Under the pieces are notes generated by a model. The model ran no database searches, had not been told where the DNA came from, and saw only the letters and a program-made list of their open reading frames with translations. Positions 27,616-37,101 of a stretch of 60,827 nt of DNA are shown in pieces. Both the position numbers and the translations under genes were made by a program. This DNA comes from Bacillota bacterium (GTDB lineage Bacteria; Bacillota_A; Clostridia; Lachnospirales; Lachnospiraceae), in the NCBI GenBank assembly GCA_023443925.1, contig JAEZSL010000158.1, forward strand, positions 1-60,827, written 5' to 3'. Within the stretch, counting starts at the first letter, position 1. Every line of letters begins with the position of its first letter.

Positions 27616-28483
27616 TTTTAATTTTACTTAAATCAGCGATTCCCAGACCTTCCTCTGCTGCCAGTTTGACATGTCGGACTTCATCCAATGTAAACCCCAT
27701 GAAATCCAGAGCAACCCTGTCAACTGCAACAGGGTCATCACCAGCCAGTACAATATTAGAATGAACAGGACGTACCCTTAACGGCCCATCCCCTTCTCCG
27801 CCGATAATTCCGTCAATAATTACAAAGTCAGGCTTTCTGATCTTATTAATATCAACAATAACTTCCCTAAGTCCCCAATAATGAAACTGCTCTTTATAAG
27901 TGTCACCATAAAACCTGGTAGGTGGTACTCCAACAGAATTTTTTAAGCTTAAGGTAACACCGGCATCATATTCCGAATGGGTTTTTAATTTTGCGATTCC
28001 GATTACCACATCTGCATCCATATACATTTTAGGCATCATGATGTTCTTTTGTGTCAGGCTTTTTTCAGGTCTTAAACTGTAACAATCCTCTTCTTCAAAT
28101 TCTTCCATATCAACCAGTTCAGCGCCGATAATCTCATTATACTTTGCCGCTTCAAATACATTGCCGTAAGGGGTTGCTTCCGCAATAATAATCTTACCGG
28201 CCCCGCATTCTTTTACCAGATTTACTACTTCCTGTGCTATCCGATAGTCTGTAGTAACCGCTTCATTTGTAAGGGATGGTAAAACCAGATTCGGCTTAAT
28301 TAATACAGTTGCATTTTCTTTGATAATATTCTTAAGTCCTCCGGCATGTTCTACCGCTTTTCTCGTTACTTCACCATATTCATTACCCAATCCAATACCA
28401 ACAATTGGGTTCGGTGCCATTGGCTGCGTTGACTTTTTCATTTTATCGGCTACATGCTGTGGTATTGGTTCTGAATTCTTCAT
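27566..28483 (-). CDS. DUF362 domain protein
   Basis: 305 aa; AGGAGATAGAT before the ATG. DUF362 signatures: NATVLIKPNLVLPS, GAGKIIIAEATPYGNVF, DADVVIGIAKLKTHSEYDAGVTLSLKN, DGIIGGEGDGPL and AGDDPVAVDRVALDFMG. No ferredoxin tail, which many DUF362 proteins have. Function unknown; family is frequent in anaerobes and linked to iron-sulfur or cofactor chemistry. Monocistronic. Confidence 0.88.
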   Translation of the reverse strand: MKNSEPIPQHVADKMKKSTQPMAPNPIVGIGLGNEYGEVTRKAVEHAGGLKNIIKENATVLIKPNLVLPSLTNEAVTTDYRIAQEVVNLVKECGAGKIIIAEATPYGNVFEAAKYNEIIGAELVDMEEFEEEDCYSLRPEKSLTQKNIMMPKMYMDADVVIGIAKLKTHSEYDAGVTLSLKNSVGVPPTRFYGDTYKEQFHYWGLREVIVDINKIRKPDFVIIDGIIGGEGDGPLRVRPVHSNIVLAGDDPVAVDRVALDFMGFTLDEVRHVKLAAEEGLGIADLSKIKINGADLSQMKMKFQRY

Positions 28484-29014
28484 ATCTATCTCCTACTCCT
28501 TCCTGTTGACTATATATAAAGCATTCTGATATATGCTCCAAATCTTAGCATCTAATTCAAAGATATATTATGAATATCTATCCTATAAAACAAATTGAGA
28601 CATTACTGACACCCTATCCGGGCATCAAGTCCAGGTATCATGTCCAGATATAAATTTAGGTTTCAATTCAGGTATCTAGTTTGGTATTAATCTAAATATT
28701 TAGTCCAGGTATCTAGTAAACAATTTCTGTTAGCTATTATTCCTTTCCATATTTATATGATATGTATAATCTTTAGATAAGTGTCTCTCTTGCTTAGATT
28801 CTAATTCCTTCTAATACTGTTCCTTCTAATGCTGTTCCTCCTAATGCTGTTCCTTCTAATGCTGTTCCTCCTAATACTATACTGTTCCTGTTTATATTAT
28901 TTCTAACATTGCATGCTTACGTTATTTCTAATTATGTAATTAAAAGATAAATTTATATAATAGAAACTAAAAAACATATTTTCTTTGCTTATTCTGTAAT
29001 CCCGTCGAATATTC
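28484..29014. other. Non-coding region rich in degenerate repeats
   Basis: No gene. 28620-28730 has loosely repeated AGTCCAGGTATC-type words (for example near 28628 and 28709); a 15-bp minisatellite follows at 28804-28878 (separate entry). Both lie between the DUF362 gene start and the AraC terminator. Confidence 0.5.
28804..28878. repeat. Minisatellite, five 15-bp units
   Basis: Units start at 28804, 28819, 28834, 28849 and 28864, consensus GTTCCTTCTAATGCT with C/T and A/G variants. The 15-bp period keeps frames open (minus-strand Gly-Thr-Ala-Leu-Glu type) but no start codon or ribosome site fits. Confidence 0.85.
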
Positions 29015-29053
29015 AAAAAAAGAGCCAAAGCATTAAATATTGCTTTTGGCTCT
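29015..29053 (-). terminator. Terminator of the AraC/GyrI-like gene at 29105
   Basis: AGAGCCAAAGCA / TGCTTTTGGCTCT stem followed on the minus strand by seven Ts. Confidence 0.9.
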
Positions 29054-29104
29054 CCGATTTAAATAAAACGCAGCAATTATTCCTTATAATTCTACTGCCT
29101 TCAA

Positions 29105-29986
29105 TTACTTAACTAATTTTGGTGCAACTCTGCACCAGGCTTCCTCATAATACTTCCCGGTTAGTGTATTGAAGTAATACATTTCGAATTCATATCCCGG
29201 TATCAACTCATAATTAGATGTAGGCAGCCAGTCGGTATAAATCCTATTATTTAATTTCTGAGTCTCAGCGGGAGTTTCATCAATGGTATGCGGTTCATTT
29301 ACAAACACCGCCCAGGTTGCCGCCGGTATATCAACAACCGTATACCCGGCTACATCACTTAATGGTGTCTTAAGGGTACATATCATATATGGAAATTTTG
29401 TACCCGGCAGTTCCCTGTATCCGCAGACTGCATTTAAAGAACCTGGATAGCTCGCGGATTGCAACAGTTTTTCATATTCACCGTTGTTCAGGATATCTGT
29501 CCAGAATCCAGGTACTGTTTTTAAGTGTTCTCCATCCATTGTATCAAAAATCCCTTCGATGCCATAGACCTGAAATGCCTCTTTTTGTACAATCTTGTAA
29601 TTCATTTCACTATCTCCTTTAATGGTTATTTGAAAGGAAATACGAGGATAGGCTTTTATACTGGAACCTAATCTGCGCGCTGATGTAGGTGTAATACCAT
29701 GCAGTAATTGAAATGCTCTAGTAAAGGATTCCGGTGAATCATAACCATATTTAAGAGCAAGATCAATAATTTTAATATCACTGTTCTGAAGCTCAAAAGC
29801 TGCCACAGTCATTTTCCTGCGCCTTACATATTCAGACAGCGTAATATTAGTTATAAAAGTAAACATACGCTGGAAATGGTATACCGAACAGCAGGCTGCC
29901 TGAGCAATCTTTTCATAATCCATCTTATCCTGTAAATGTGCTTCAATATATTCAATTGCATGATTCATATTATCAAGCCAAGTCAA
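29105..29986 (-). CDS. AraC family regulator with C-terminal GyrI-like effector-binding domain (paralogue A)
   Basis: 293 aa from a TTG start at 29986: GGAGGAGATAGAG sits directly before TTG-ACT-TGG, and the paralogue at 40977 begins at the same residue (MEWVNRMNQ). N-terminal double HTH (about 5-110: IAQAACCSVYHFQRMFTFIT, ALKYGYDSPESFTRAFQ), linker, then GyrI-like/AraC_E_bind domain (about 135-290: YTVVDIPAATWAVFVNE, NSYELIPGYEFEMY-type ending). Such proteins sense amphipathic drugs or metabolites. Located just downstream of the ABC transporter cluster. Confidence 0.9.
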   Translation of the reverse strand: MTWLDNMNHAIEYIEAHLQDKMDYEKIAQAACCSVYHFQRMFTFITNITLSEYVRRRKMTVAAFELQNSDIKIIDLALKYGYDSPESFTRAFQLLHGITPTSARRLGSSIKAYPRISFQITIKGDSEMNYKIVQKEAFQVYGIEGIFDTMDGEHLKTVPGFWTDILNNGEYEKLLQSASYPGSLNAVCGYRELPGTKFPYMICTLKTPLSDVAGYTVVDIPAATWAVFVNEPHTIDETPAETQKLNNRIYTDWLPTSNYELIPGYEFEMYYFNTLTGKYYEEAWCRVAPKLVK

Positions 29987-30313
29987 CTCTATCTCCTCCC
30001 TTCCTTTAAAAGTATAGCAATATCCAATATGGTTTTCCTTGCAGTTATTGCAAAAAAAAGCAAGAATAGATTTAACTGCTTTAAACACATAACAACCCGT
30101 CTCCGGTAACCATAAAGATTACAGGTGACGAATTGTTATGAAGGGTTGCTGCTATTCTATTATTTTACCATAAGGCAGTGTGTAAAACCAGCAGAAAATA
30201 AAGCTTTCCCGGCTATACTCCTAATTAAGTTCAGAAAGATTATTGGCATATGCAATCAAATTATAAGTTCTGTTTCATGTCCTGTTTGCCGACAGATTTT
30301 ATACAAATGCAAT

Positions 30314-30553
30314 TTAGGTTTCCGTTTTTTTCTTTCGCCGTATCCATTTTGCTTTGTAACAAAGTACAAGAAAAAATATACTATCAATCAGAAATGAAGT
30401 TACCCCCAGAACAAAGGCGGATGAATTCATATCATTTACAGTACCAATGATACAGAAAAGGGATAAAAACCAGCATACAACTGTAATCTTAATATAAGGG
30501 CGGGTCAAAAACAGGACAGTTTCATCAAAGTCGATCAAACTGTTGCGTTGCAT
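30314..30553 (-). CDS. Small membrane protein at the end of the ABC transporter operon
   Basis: About 79 aa from ATG 30553 (AAAGGAAAGAA upstream); starts at 30592 or 30598 overlapping the ATPase stop are alternatives. Two hydrophobic helices (ITVVCWFLSLFCIIGTV and SSAFVLGVTSFLIDSIFFLV) and a very basic tail (KWIRRKKKTE). Not recognised; position suggests co-expression with the transporter. Confidence 0.55.
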   Translation of the reverse strand: MQRNSLIDFDETVLFLTRPYIKITVVCWFLSLFCIIGTVNDMNSSAFVLGVTSFLIDSIFFLVLCYKAKWIRRKKKTET

Positions 30554-30584
30554 TTCTTTCCTTTCGGATAAACTCTGTTCCTTT

Positions 30585-31637
30585 TTACGCATTAGCATTT
30601 TCTGCTTCCTTTTCATAAAGTTCGAATTTAGGTATCTCTTCCGCCAAATGACAAGCTACCATAGATGCTCCGAATGGTCTTGCCTGTGGCTGTTCTGTTC
30701 TGCATATTTCCTTGCAATAGATACATCTGGTATGATATCTGCAGCCGGAAGGCATATCTGAAATTGAAGGCAGGTCCCCATCCTGTATCATTTGCTTTTT
30801 ACGGCTTCTTGATAAGCGGGGATCCGGTATGGGTACGGCAGAAAGCAGTGCCTGCAGATACGGATGTTTGGGATCGGCAAGGACTTCCTGGACATTCCCG
30901 GTCTCTACTATACTTCCTAAATACATAACAGCTATGCGCCCATCCTTTCCCACATAACGAGCCGTTGCAAGATCATGGGTAATATATAGAATCGCTATAC
31001 CCCGGTCTTCATTGAGGCGCGCAAGCAGATTAAGTATTGCAACTCTTAAAGATACGTCAATCATGGAAACCGGCTCATCAGCTAATATAAGCCTGGGGTT
31101 CATGGCAAGAGCTCTTGCAATTAATATACGCTGTCTCTGTCCTCCAGAAAGCTGATGGGGATATTTATTTATAAAATGTTCTTTTGGTGTCAACTCTACT
31201 GTTTCCAGCACATTGCCGACTCTTTCATTGAGGCTTTCTTTGTTAGCAATTTTTTTAATCAGCATAGGATCTCCCAGCGACTTAATCATAGTTCTCATAG
31301 GATTAAGTGCTGCATAGGAATCCTGCTGTATAATCTGTATGCTGTTACGATACTCTAAAGCCTGTTCCTTCGTCATAGAATTAATTTCGTTGCCATTAAA
31401 TTCAAAGTTTCCATCGGTTGGCTTAATCAAACCGGCAATCACATTTGCCATAGTAGTCTTACCGCTGCCGCTTTCACCCACCACTACAACGATTTCCCCT
31501 TGGTTGATAGTAAAATTAATTTTATGTAAGGCATTAAAGACCTGAGGTTTTGAAAACAATCCTTTGCCCTTGTAAAAATCCACATTAATATCTTTTAATT
31601 TAACAATGGGTATATCTTTGTTATTGCGCACTTTCAT
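30585..31637 (-). CDS. oppF: Oligopeptide/dipeptide-type ABC transporter ATP-binding protein (OppF/DppF-like)
   Basis: 350 aa from ATG 31637 (GGGAGG upstream). Walker A GESGSGKTT, Q-loop region IQQDSYAALNPM, signature LSGGQRQRI, Walker B LILADEP, and C-terminal oligopeptide-type motif with Cys cluster RYHTRCIYCKEIC (possible iron-sulfur site, known in this family). Fourth-fifth gene of a complete transporter operon. Symbol is by role; the cargo is not determined. Confidence 0.92.
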   Translation of the reverse strand: MKVRNNKDIPIVKLKDINVDFYKGKGLFSKPQVFNALHKINFTINQGEIVVVVGESGSGKTTMANVIAGLIKPTDGNFEFNGNEINSMTKEQALEYRNSIQIIQQDSYAALNPMRTMIKSLGDPMLIKKIANKESLNERVGNVLETVELTPKEHFINKYPHQLSGGQRQRILIARALAMNPRLILADEPVSMIDVSLRVAILNLLARLNEDRGIAILYITHDLATARYVGKDGRIAVMYLGSIVETGNVQEVLADPKHPYLQALLSAVPIPDPRLSRSRKKQMIQDGDLPSISDMPSGCRYHTRCIYCKEICRTEQPQARPFGASMVACHLAEEIPKFELYEKEAENANA

Positions 31638-31641
31638 ACCA

Positions 31642-32658
31642 TCAGCCTCCCTTCTTAGCCTTGTGGCAGGCAACGGTATGTCCGGCAGAAACCGTTACTG
31701 CCTCCGGTTCGGTCTGCCTGCATTCCTCATCGCACAAAGGGCAGCGATTCCCGAATATGCAGCCTTTACGCTCTTCCATTAAATCAGGAGGGGTCCCTGG
31801 AATTGCAACCCGTTCTTTAAGTTCACCGGTTAAGGATGGAGCAGCCTGGATCAGCATTTTCGTATATGGATGACCCGGAAATTCAAACATTTCATAAATA
31901 TCACCCATCTCCACTATCGTTCCGCCGTACATTACCGCCATATAATCGCAGGTCTTTGCCACAACGGCAATATCATGGGTGGAAAGCAGCATGGTCATTT
32001 TGGTGGACTCATGAATTCCCAGCAATATATTAAAGATATAATCCTGTGTTATAACGTCAAGTGCCGTAGTCGGTTCATCCAAAAGCAGCACCGCCGGTTC
32101 CAGTATTCTGGCAAATGCTATCATAACCCTTTGTTTCATGCCTCCTGACATTTCATGGGGATAGGATTTTAATACCCGTTCCGGATCCAGTCTGACGTCC
32201 TTTAGAAATTTTGCGGACAGAGCAGTAATTTCAGCCGGACGCAGATCCTTTTTATGTGCCAGGTATGTTTCAATAAATTGTTCTTTAATGGTCATGGACG
32301 GATTCAGACAATTCTGGGCGGCTTGAAAAACCATAGCAGTTTCCTTCCATCTGAACTCTTTTAGTTCTCTATCTGTTAATTTTAAAATATCTTTATCCTC
32401 GAATAAAATACTCCCCTGTGTTATTTTACCAGGATTGGAAACGGTACGCAGAATAGCACTCGTCAGAGTGGTTTTACCGCTGCCGCTTTCCCCTACCAGT
32501 CCGGTGATTTGGTTCGCCGGCAAATTAAAATTCAAATGATTTACCGCCCGCAAAACTCCCCCAGGAAGGAAAAAATCCACGCACAAATCCTTTACTTTCA
32601 GGATAGCAGGTACATCCTCCAACTGGGTACTTTCGATATGTTTATCCTCTGTCAGCAT
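31642..32658 (-). CDS. oppD: Oligopeptide/dipeptide-type ABC transporter ATP-binding protein (OppD/DppD-like)
   Basis: 338 aa from ATG 32658, overlapping the permease stop by 17 bp. Walker A GESGSGKTT, MSGGMKQRV signature, VLLLDEPTTALD Walker B, and C-terminal Cys-rich CIFGNRCPLCDEECRQTEP typical of OppD ATPases. Forms the ATPase heterodimer with the OppF-like subunit, whose start follows four bases after this stop. Confidence 0.92.
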   Translation of the reverse strand: MLTEDKHIESTQLEDVPAILKVKDLCVDFFLPGGVLRAVNHLNFNLPANQITGLVGESGSGKTTLTSAILRTVSNPGKITQGSILFEDKDILKLTDRELKEFRWKETAMVFQAAQNCLNPSMTIKEQFIETYLAHKKDLRPAEITALSAKFLKDVRLDPERVLKSYPHEMSGGMKQRVMIAFARILEPAVLLLDEPTTALDVITQDYIFNILLGIHESTKMTMLLSTHDIAVVAKTCDYMAVMYGGTIVEMGDIYEMFEFPGHPYTKMLIQAAPSLTGELKERVAIPGTPPDLMEERKGCIFGNRCPLCDEECRQTEPEAVTVSAGHTVACHKAKKGG

Positions 32659-33547
32659 TATCTTCGACCTTTCTTTTTGTTTTCCGTACTTTATTCGTTG
32701 CGCGAAGCCGCGGGTTAAGGGCCTCATCCAGCCCGTTGGCAAAAAATATCAGTGACATCTGCAATAAAATAAATGCAGCTGTGGGAACCATCATGTTAAA
32801 TATACCTGCGGTATTCATGCCGCTGTTTGCCTGAGTGGAAGCATTGGACAGCATAATGGACCAATGGGTTGCATCATAAGGTGCCATACCTAGGAGCATA
32901 AGCCCTACACTGGCTGCAATTGCCGAATTGGTATTGAGTACAAAGGTAGATGCCAGATAAGAGGTTACATTGGGCAGAATTTCTTTGAATATGATATGAT
33001 ATTTGGGCAGACCCATGATACGGCATACCAATACAAATTCTCTCTGTTTTAACGATAGAATCGCCGCCCGTACATTTCTGGCAAGCCAGGCCCAGCTTAA
33101 AACAGCCAATACCACGGCAAGCATTACCACATTCCGCACCGGGAATACAACAGCAATAATCAGCTGAACCGGAAATATGGGAATACTGATTAATACCTGG
33201 ATCAGCATGGAAATAATTTTATCTGCAATCCCTCCTGCAAAGCCTGCTAAAGCACCCAGGGCAAAGCCTAATATTACTGTAAAAAGTGAGGCCAGGAGGC
33301 CGATAAATAACACGGACCGTGAGCCGTGTACGATTTGCTGGAATAAATCATTGCCTACGTAATCCGTACCAAACGGATGGTGGAAGGAAGGAAATTGATA
33401 ACGGTTTAAAAAATCCGTACTCAGATCAAGCGGGACTACTAATGGCCCAAATACTGCCATAATCAGAAACAATGCCAGTATTATCATGCCGGCAAAGGCC
33501 TGTTTATTATTGTATATCACACGAAAAAAAGACTTTACGTTACCCAT
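32642..33547 (-). CDS. oppC: ABC transporter permease (OppC/DppC-like)
   Basis: About 301 aa; ATG 33547 with GGAGG eight bases upstream (a GTG one codon earlier is possible). N-terminal extracytoplasmic region HHPFGTDYVGNDLFQQIVHGSR is the DppC hallmark; about six helices; EAA loop near LAKYH/ MGLPKYHIIFKEILPN. Confidence 0.92.
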   Translation of the reverse strand: MGNVKSFFRVIYNNKQAFAGMIILALFLIMAVFGPLVVPLDLSTDFLNRYQFPSFHHPFGTDYVGNDLFQQIVHGSRSVLFIGLLASLFTVILGFALGALAGFAGGIADKIISMLIQVLISIPIFPVQLIIAVVFPVRNVVMLAVVLAVLSWAWLARNVRAAILSLKQREFVLVCRIMGLPKYHIIFKEILPNVTSYLASTFVLNTNSAIAASVGLMLLGMAPYDATHWSIMLSNASTQANSGMNTAGIFNMMVPTAAFILLQMSLIFFANGLDEALNPRLRATNKVRKTKRKVEDNADRG

Positions 33548-33550
33548 CAC

Positions 33551-34549
33551 TTAATCCTCCCTCTTTATCCTTGGATCCAGTTTCGGCATCAGAAAATCAA
33601 CAAACAGACTGGCTAAAACGGTTGCTGTGGTAGTAATCAGCAATAGACCCTGGCATACTGTAAAATCCCGGTTACCAAGTGCCTTGGCCAATTGGGAGCC
33701 AATACCCGGATATACAAAAGGGCCTTCCATATAGGTGGCTCCGCCCAGCATGGTGCCAAAACTGATGGCAAGGGCCGTATATAAAGGTAAAAGAGCGTTC
33801 TGCTTTACATATTTACTGCGGATAATCTGATCCGACAGTCCTCTTGAATAGGCTGCGGTTACATAATCCTCTGCCATAACACCGATGCAACTGCCTTTCA
33901 TATTCATAACCCAGGTATTAATCTGGGTACAGGTATATGCAAATATTGGCAATGCGGCATGCCAGAGTACATCTTTTATAAACAGCCAGTTAAAGCCCGG
34001 CGTAACCTGAATGGAATAAGCTCCCTGTATGGGAAACCACTGCAGTCCGAAAGCAAAGATAGAAAGGACGAAGGTTGGTACAAGGGCGGGCGGAATCGCA
34101 TTCACGATTGTTGCATAAGCAGCAATCAAAGAGCTGAGAATGGATTTTCTTCTCCAAGCCATGATGCTGCCCAGCCAGGTTCCAAGAAAATAACTTAAAG
34201 TCAAAGCAATGGAAACCAAGAAAAGTGTCCAGGGCATATAATAGGCAATAATTTCATTTACCGTTATGGAACTATTGGTCATGGAAGTCCCCAGATTTCC
34301 ATGAAGCAGCGCTGAGTAATAACGGCCCATCTGATGTAATACCGGTTCAGTCGGATCATAATTATACATCTGGGTAACCAGAATCTTTGCTTCATTAAAA
34401 TCCAACCCTCTCGCCACTGCCAGATCACGGGCTTTCACATCAAATACATCCCCCGGCATCATACGGAACAGTACAAAGGTGAGCAGGGAACAAACTACGA
34501 TTGTTAAAACTGCCATTCCGGTTTTTTTAACGTAATAACGTGAATTCAT
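33551..34549 (-). CDS. oppB: ABC transporter permease (OppB/DppB-like)
   Basis: 332 aa from ATG 34549 (AAGGAGAAGACAT). Six-helix BPD_transp_1 permease, N-terminus MNSRYYVKKTGMAVLTI, periplasmic-type loop MPGDVFDVKARDLAV, EAA segment around AAYSRGLSDQIIRSKYVKQN, C-terminal VFVYPGIG-type motif (GPFVYPGIGSQLAKAL). Pairs with the OppC-like permease. Confidence 0.92.
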   Translation of the reverse strand: MNSRYYVKKTGMAVLTIVVCSLLTFVLFRMMPGDVFDVKARDLAVARGLDFNEAKILVTQMYNYDPTEPVLHQMGRYYSALLHGNLGTSMTNSSITVNEIIAYYMPWTLFLVSIALTLSYFLGTWLGSIMAWRRKSILSSLIAAYATIVNAIPPALVPTFVLSIFAFGLQWFPIQGAYSIQVTPGFNWLFIKDVLWHAALPIFAYTCTQINTWVMNMKGSCIGVMAEDYVTAAYSRGLSDQIIRSKYVKQNALLPLYTALAISFGTMLGGATYMEGPFVYPGIGSQLAKALGNRDFTVCQGLLLITTTATVLASLFVDFLMPKLDPRIKRED

Positions 34550-34733
34550 ATGTCTTCTCCTTTTTAGTTTTATAACTGTATGGTCTGACACTTTAAATTG
34601 CCTGGATAACGGAAGCATGAATCCCAATACTTTCAATGTCTTTTATATGATTATCAGCAGAATTCATATAAAAAAGATTAAAGCACTTCCGCCATCCAGA
34701 CCAGTATATTAATACACTGTTTTCTCCACCTTT

Positions 34734-36659
34734 TTATTTAGGAGAAAGCATCCACATTTTACGTACACCACCGGAGAATCCCCAGTTCAAATTATATGTA
34801 TTGATTTTCTCTTCTTCTGTTTCCGGGAAAGGCATCCAGCGGTTTTCCGGTACTTTATCAAGCATTGGCAAACCGCCCGTAGTGGCAAGATTTTCCCAGG
34901 CTGCCGTTACATTCTGGTAAAAGTTAATGGAATACGCACTTTCATTGGTAGCCCAGATAATACGTTCCCAATGATCTTTACGTACCTTTTCATCCGGTTC
35001 ATTCTGCATGGCGGACAGCCAGTTCCAAACATTAATAGTATTGCCGTCCCAGTCAGTTGTTTCCAGAGTTGTAACATTGGTTTTTTCATCAAATGGGAAA
35101 TTCATTTTTTTTGCCGGTCCGCCGGTATGTTCATAATAATTCTTTAAAGGAAAATATGGATATGAGAAGGACCATGCGATATCCATCCACTCCCAGCTCA
35201 TATCAAAGGCATGTTCAACCTCTGACTGACTGCCGTAAACCGTACCGTCTACCGCCATTACTTCACAGTCAATTCCGAACTGTTTCAATTGGTTTGCGAA
35301 AATAGGAGTTACCAGCGTGGCAACATACCAGCCTTTATCCAGCCCAATGGTGAGTTTAATCGGTGTTCCGTCCGGATTCATCCATTTACCGTTAACTTTG
35401 GTGCATCCGATGCTCTCCAGGAGCTCTGTTGCTTTCGCCTCATCGTGGGAATACTTTCTCATATTGTCAATGACATCCTGGTCTACATATTTGGATAACA
35501 TGGAAGGCGGCAGTCCCAAAGAGGACCAGCTGTGTATTCCCGACTGGTATGAACCGATATCACGCATTGCTTCCCTGTTAGCTATGTAATTTAAAGCCTG
35601 TCTGAATTCCTTTTTCGACATAGGTGAGGTTTTAGACTGCTGATTAAAGTACAATCCATGGCTTCCCATATCTTCCATAGGATAATAAACCAGATTTTTA
35701 TTGGATTCCAGTATGGAGTCGGTAAGATCCTTTGGCAGAGTGCCGTCCATATTCTGGATCTCTTCCGATTTCATCATGGAGGCCTTGGTGGCATCCGTAG
35801 TGGATTTGATTATAATTTTATCAAATGTCTGCTTATCCGGATTCCAATAATATGGGTTTTTACTCATACTGCCTTCATTAAGAGTATGACCTACATCATT
35901 GATATAAGGTCCTGTACCTACAATAACATGCTCTTTATTAGGCGGTGTAACAATATATTCCTTCCAGATATCATCTAACTGTGATACTATATCCGGATTG
36001 TTAAAGGTATCATGACCGTAAGGTCCCTGCAATCCGTTTGCTTTCTGTTCCGCTGAAAGCATTGGAAGCTGATTCACCAATTCTGCTCTCTTATCGGCAA
36101 AATCCTTGTAAATATGGTACGGAATGCGTCCATGATGAACTTCCTGGGCAATGAGCATAATGCGCAGATCATCAAAAGGCGCAGGCTCCTGCCATACAAA
36201 TTCAACTGTTAAATCATCCGGAGTTTCTATGGAAGTTAAATAATTTACCGGTGAATTAAAGCATATCTGATAAAATGCCCAGATATCTTTGCTGGTAAAA
36301 GCTTCTCCGTCACTCCACTTGATATTTGGGCGTAATTTAAATATTGTTTTATTTCCTTCATTTGTGTAACTCTCTGCCAGCTGCAGTTCAATATCATCGG
36401 AACCACGCTGATAACGGATCAAACCTTCAAAAGCAAAATCCCCAAAGGAATTGGTGCCGGTTTCCGAATTCTGGTTGGCAATGAATAGTGCCGGGTCCGG
36501 AAGTCCTCCCTGACGAACGTAAACCTTTTCCCCTGCAGCTGCCTGCTTTCCTCCAGCAGACACAGCTTCCTCCCCCGGGGCTGTTTTGGAACACGCCGAT
36601 GCGGCCGCAGCCATGAGCACCACAAGTCCCAGTAAAATCAGTTTCTTAAATTTCTGCAT
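34734..36659 (-). CDS. Family-5 extracellular solute-binding lipoprotein (peptide/oligosaccharide)
   Basis: 641 aa from ATG 36659 with GGAGG. Lipobox AAASACS (Cys about 23), then SBP_bac_5 fold with IKWSDGEAFTSKDIWAFY. Longer than typical OppA (about 540 aa). Family-5 proteins bind oligopeptides, but several Clostridia/Thermotoga members bind cello- or xylo-oligosaccharides; the GH3/GH116 neighbours make a sugar ligand possible (inference). First gene of the operon, gap of 184 bp to the permease. Confidence 0.9.
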   Translation of the reverse strand: MQKFKKLILLGLVVLMAAAASACSKTAPGEEAVSAGGKQAAAGEKVYVRQGGLPDPALFIANQNSETGTNSFGDFAFEGLIRYQRGSDDIELQLAESYTNEGNKTIFKLRPNIKWSDGEAFTSKDIWAFYQICFNSPVNYLTSIETPDDLTVEFVWQEPAPFDDLRIMLIAQEVHHGRIPYHIYKDFADKRAELVNQLPMLSAEQKANGLQGPYGHDTFNNPDIVSQLDDIWKEYIVTPPNKEHVIVGTGPYINDVGHTLNEGSMSKNPYYWNPDKQTFDKIIIKSTTDATKASMMKSEEIQNMDGTLPKDLTDSILESNKNLVYYPMEDMGSHGLYFNQQSKTSPMSKKEFRQALNYIANREAMRDIGSYQSGIHSWSSLGLPPSMLSKYVDQDVIDNMRKYSHDEAKATELLESIGCTKVNGKWMNPDGTPIKLTIGLDKGWYVATLVTPIFANQLKQFGIDCEVMAVDGTVYGSQSEVEHAFDMSWEWMDIAWSFSYPYFPLKNYYEHTGGPAKKMNFPFDEKTNVTTLETTDWDGNTINVWNWLSAMQNEPDEKVRKDHWERIIWATNESAYSINFYQNVTAAWENLATTGGLPMLDKVPENRWMPFPETEEEKINTYNLNWGFSGGVRKMWMLSPK

Positions 36660-36986
36660 AAAATACATCCTCCGATTCCTGTTAACAGTATAAAAATTAC
36701 CGTTAACTTTTTTATTTTTACGGCGAAATGGATTTCCCACTCCCCATTGCCGTTAATAATATATATAAATTTTACTCCGCAGTCTGGCTTAGGGACCAGA
36801 AATTACTATTGTACGGAGAAAAATTTACATCTTTATAAAATGCAGGTTACACCTGTTGTCCAGTAGGTATTCAGCAGTACTCCTTTGCCTGCGGTGCCAT
36901 GTTCTCTTAAGTGTCAACAAATCAGCACGGATGAATTTACAAAATTTAATACATTTTTCCAATAATCAGGGAATTATTTCGCTTTA
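36660..36986 (-). promoter_or_regulatory. Long structured 5' leader of the ABC transporter operon
   Basis: About 330 nt between predicted transcription start and the binding-protein ATG. Hairpins: ACGGC-n2-AATGG / CCATT-GCCGT (36720-36753), GTTAACGGTA / TACTGTTAAC (36681-36707, one G-U), ending seven nt from the Shine-Dalgarno, and a GCAGG...CCTGC element enclosing smaller stems (36841-36892). No riboswitch class recognised. Confidence 0.45.
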
Positions 36987-36992
36987 TTATGG

Positions 36993-37021
36993 ATTATATT
37001 CCATTTAGTAGTAATTGTCAA
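36993..37021 (-). promoter_or_regulatory. Consensus SigA promoter of the ABC transporter operon
   Basis: TTGACA (37016-37021) - 17 nt - TATAAT (36993-36998) on the minus strand: a perfect consensus promoter, rare for a regulated operon, so control may act after initiation. Confidence 0.8.
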
Positions 37022-37101
37022 TTTGAAATTCTATTTTTTTAGGATAATTTAGATTTTTATGATTAATATATTATAATGATAAATAGAGGAGGTTTCATAT
37101 T

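Noticed and set aside
36870..36905. TGGCACCGC stretch in the transporter leader, similar to a T-box core
   Set aside because: It lies less than 120 nt from the predicted transcription start, leaves no room for a specifier stem, and has no following terminator; the resemblance is limited to nine bases.
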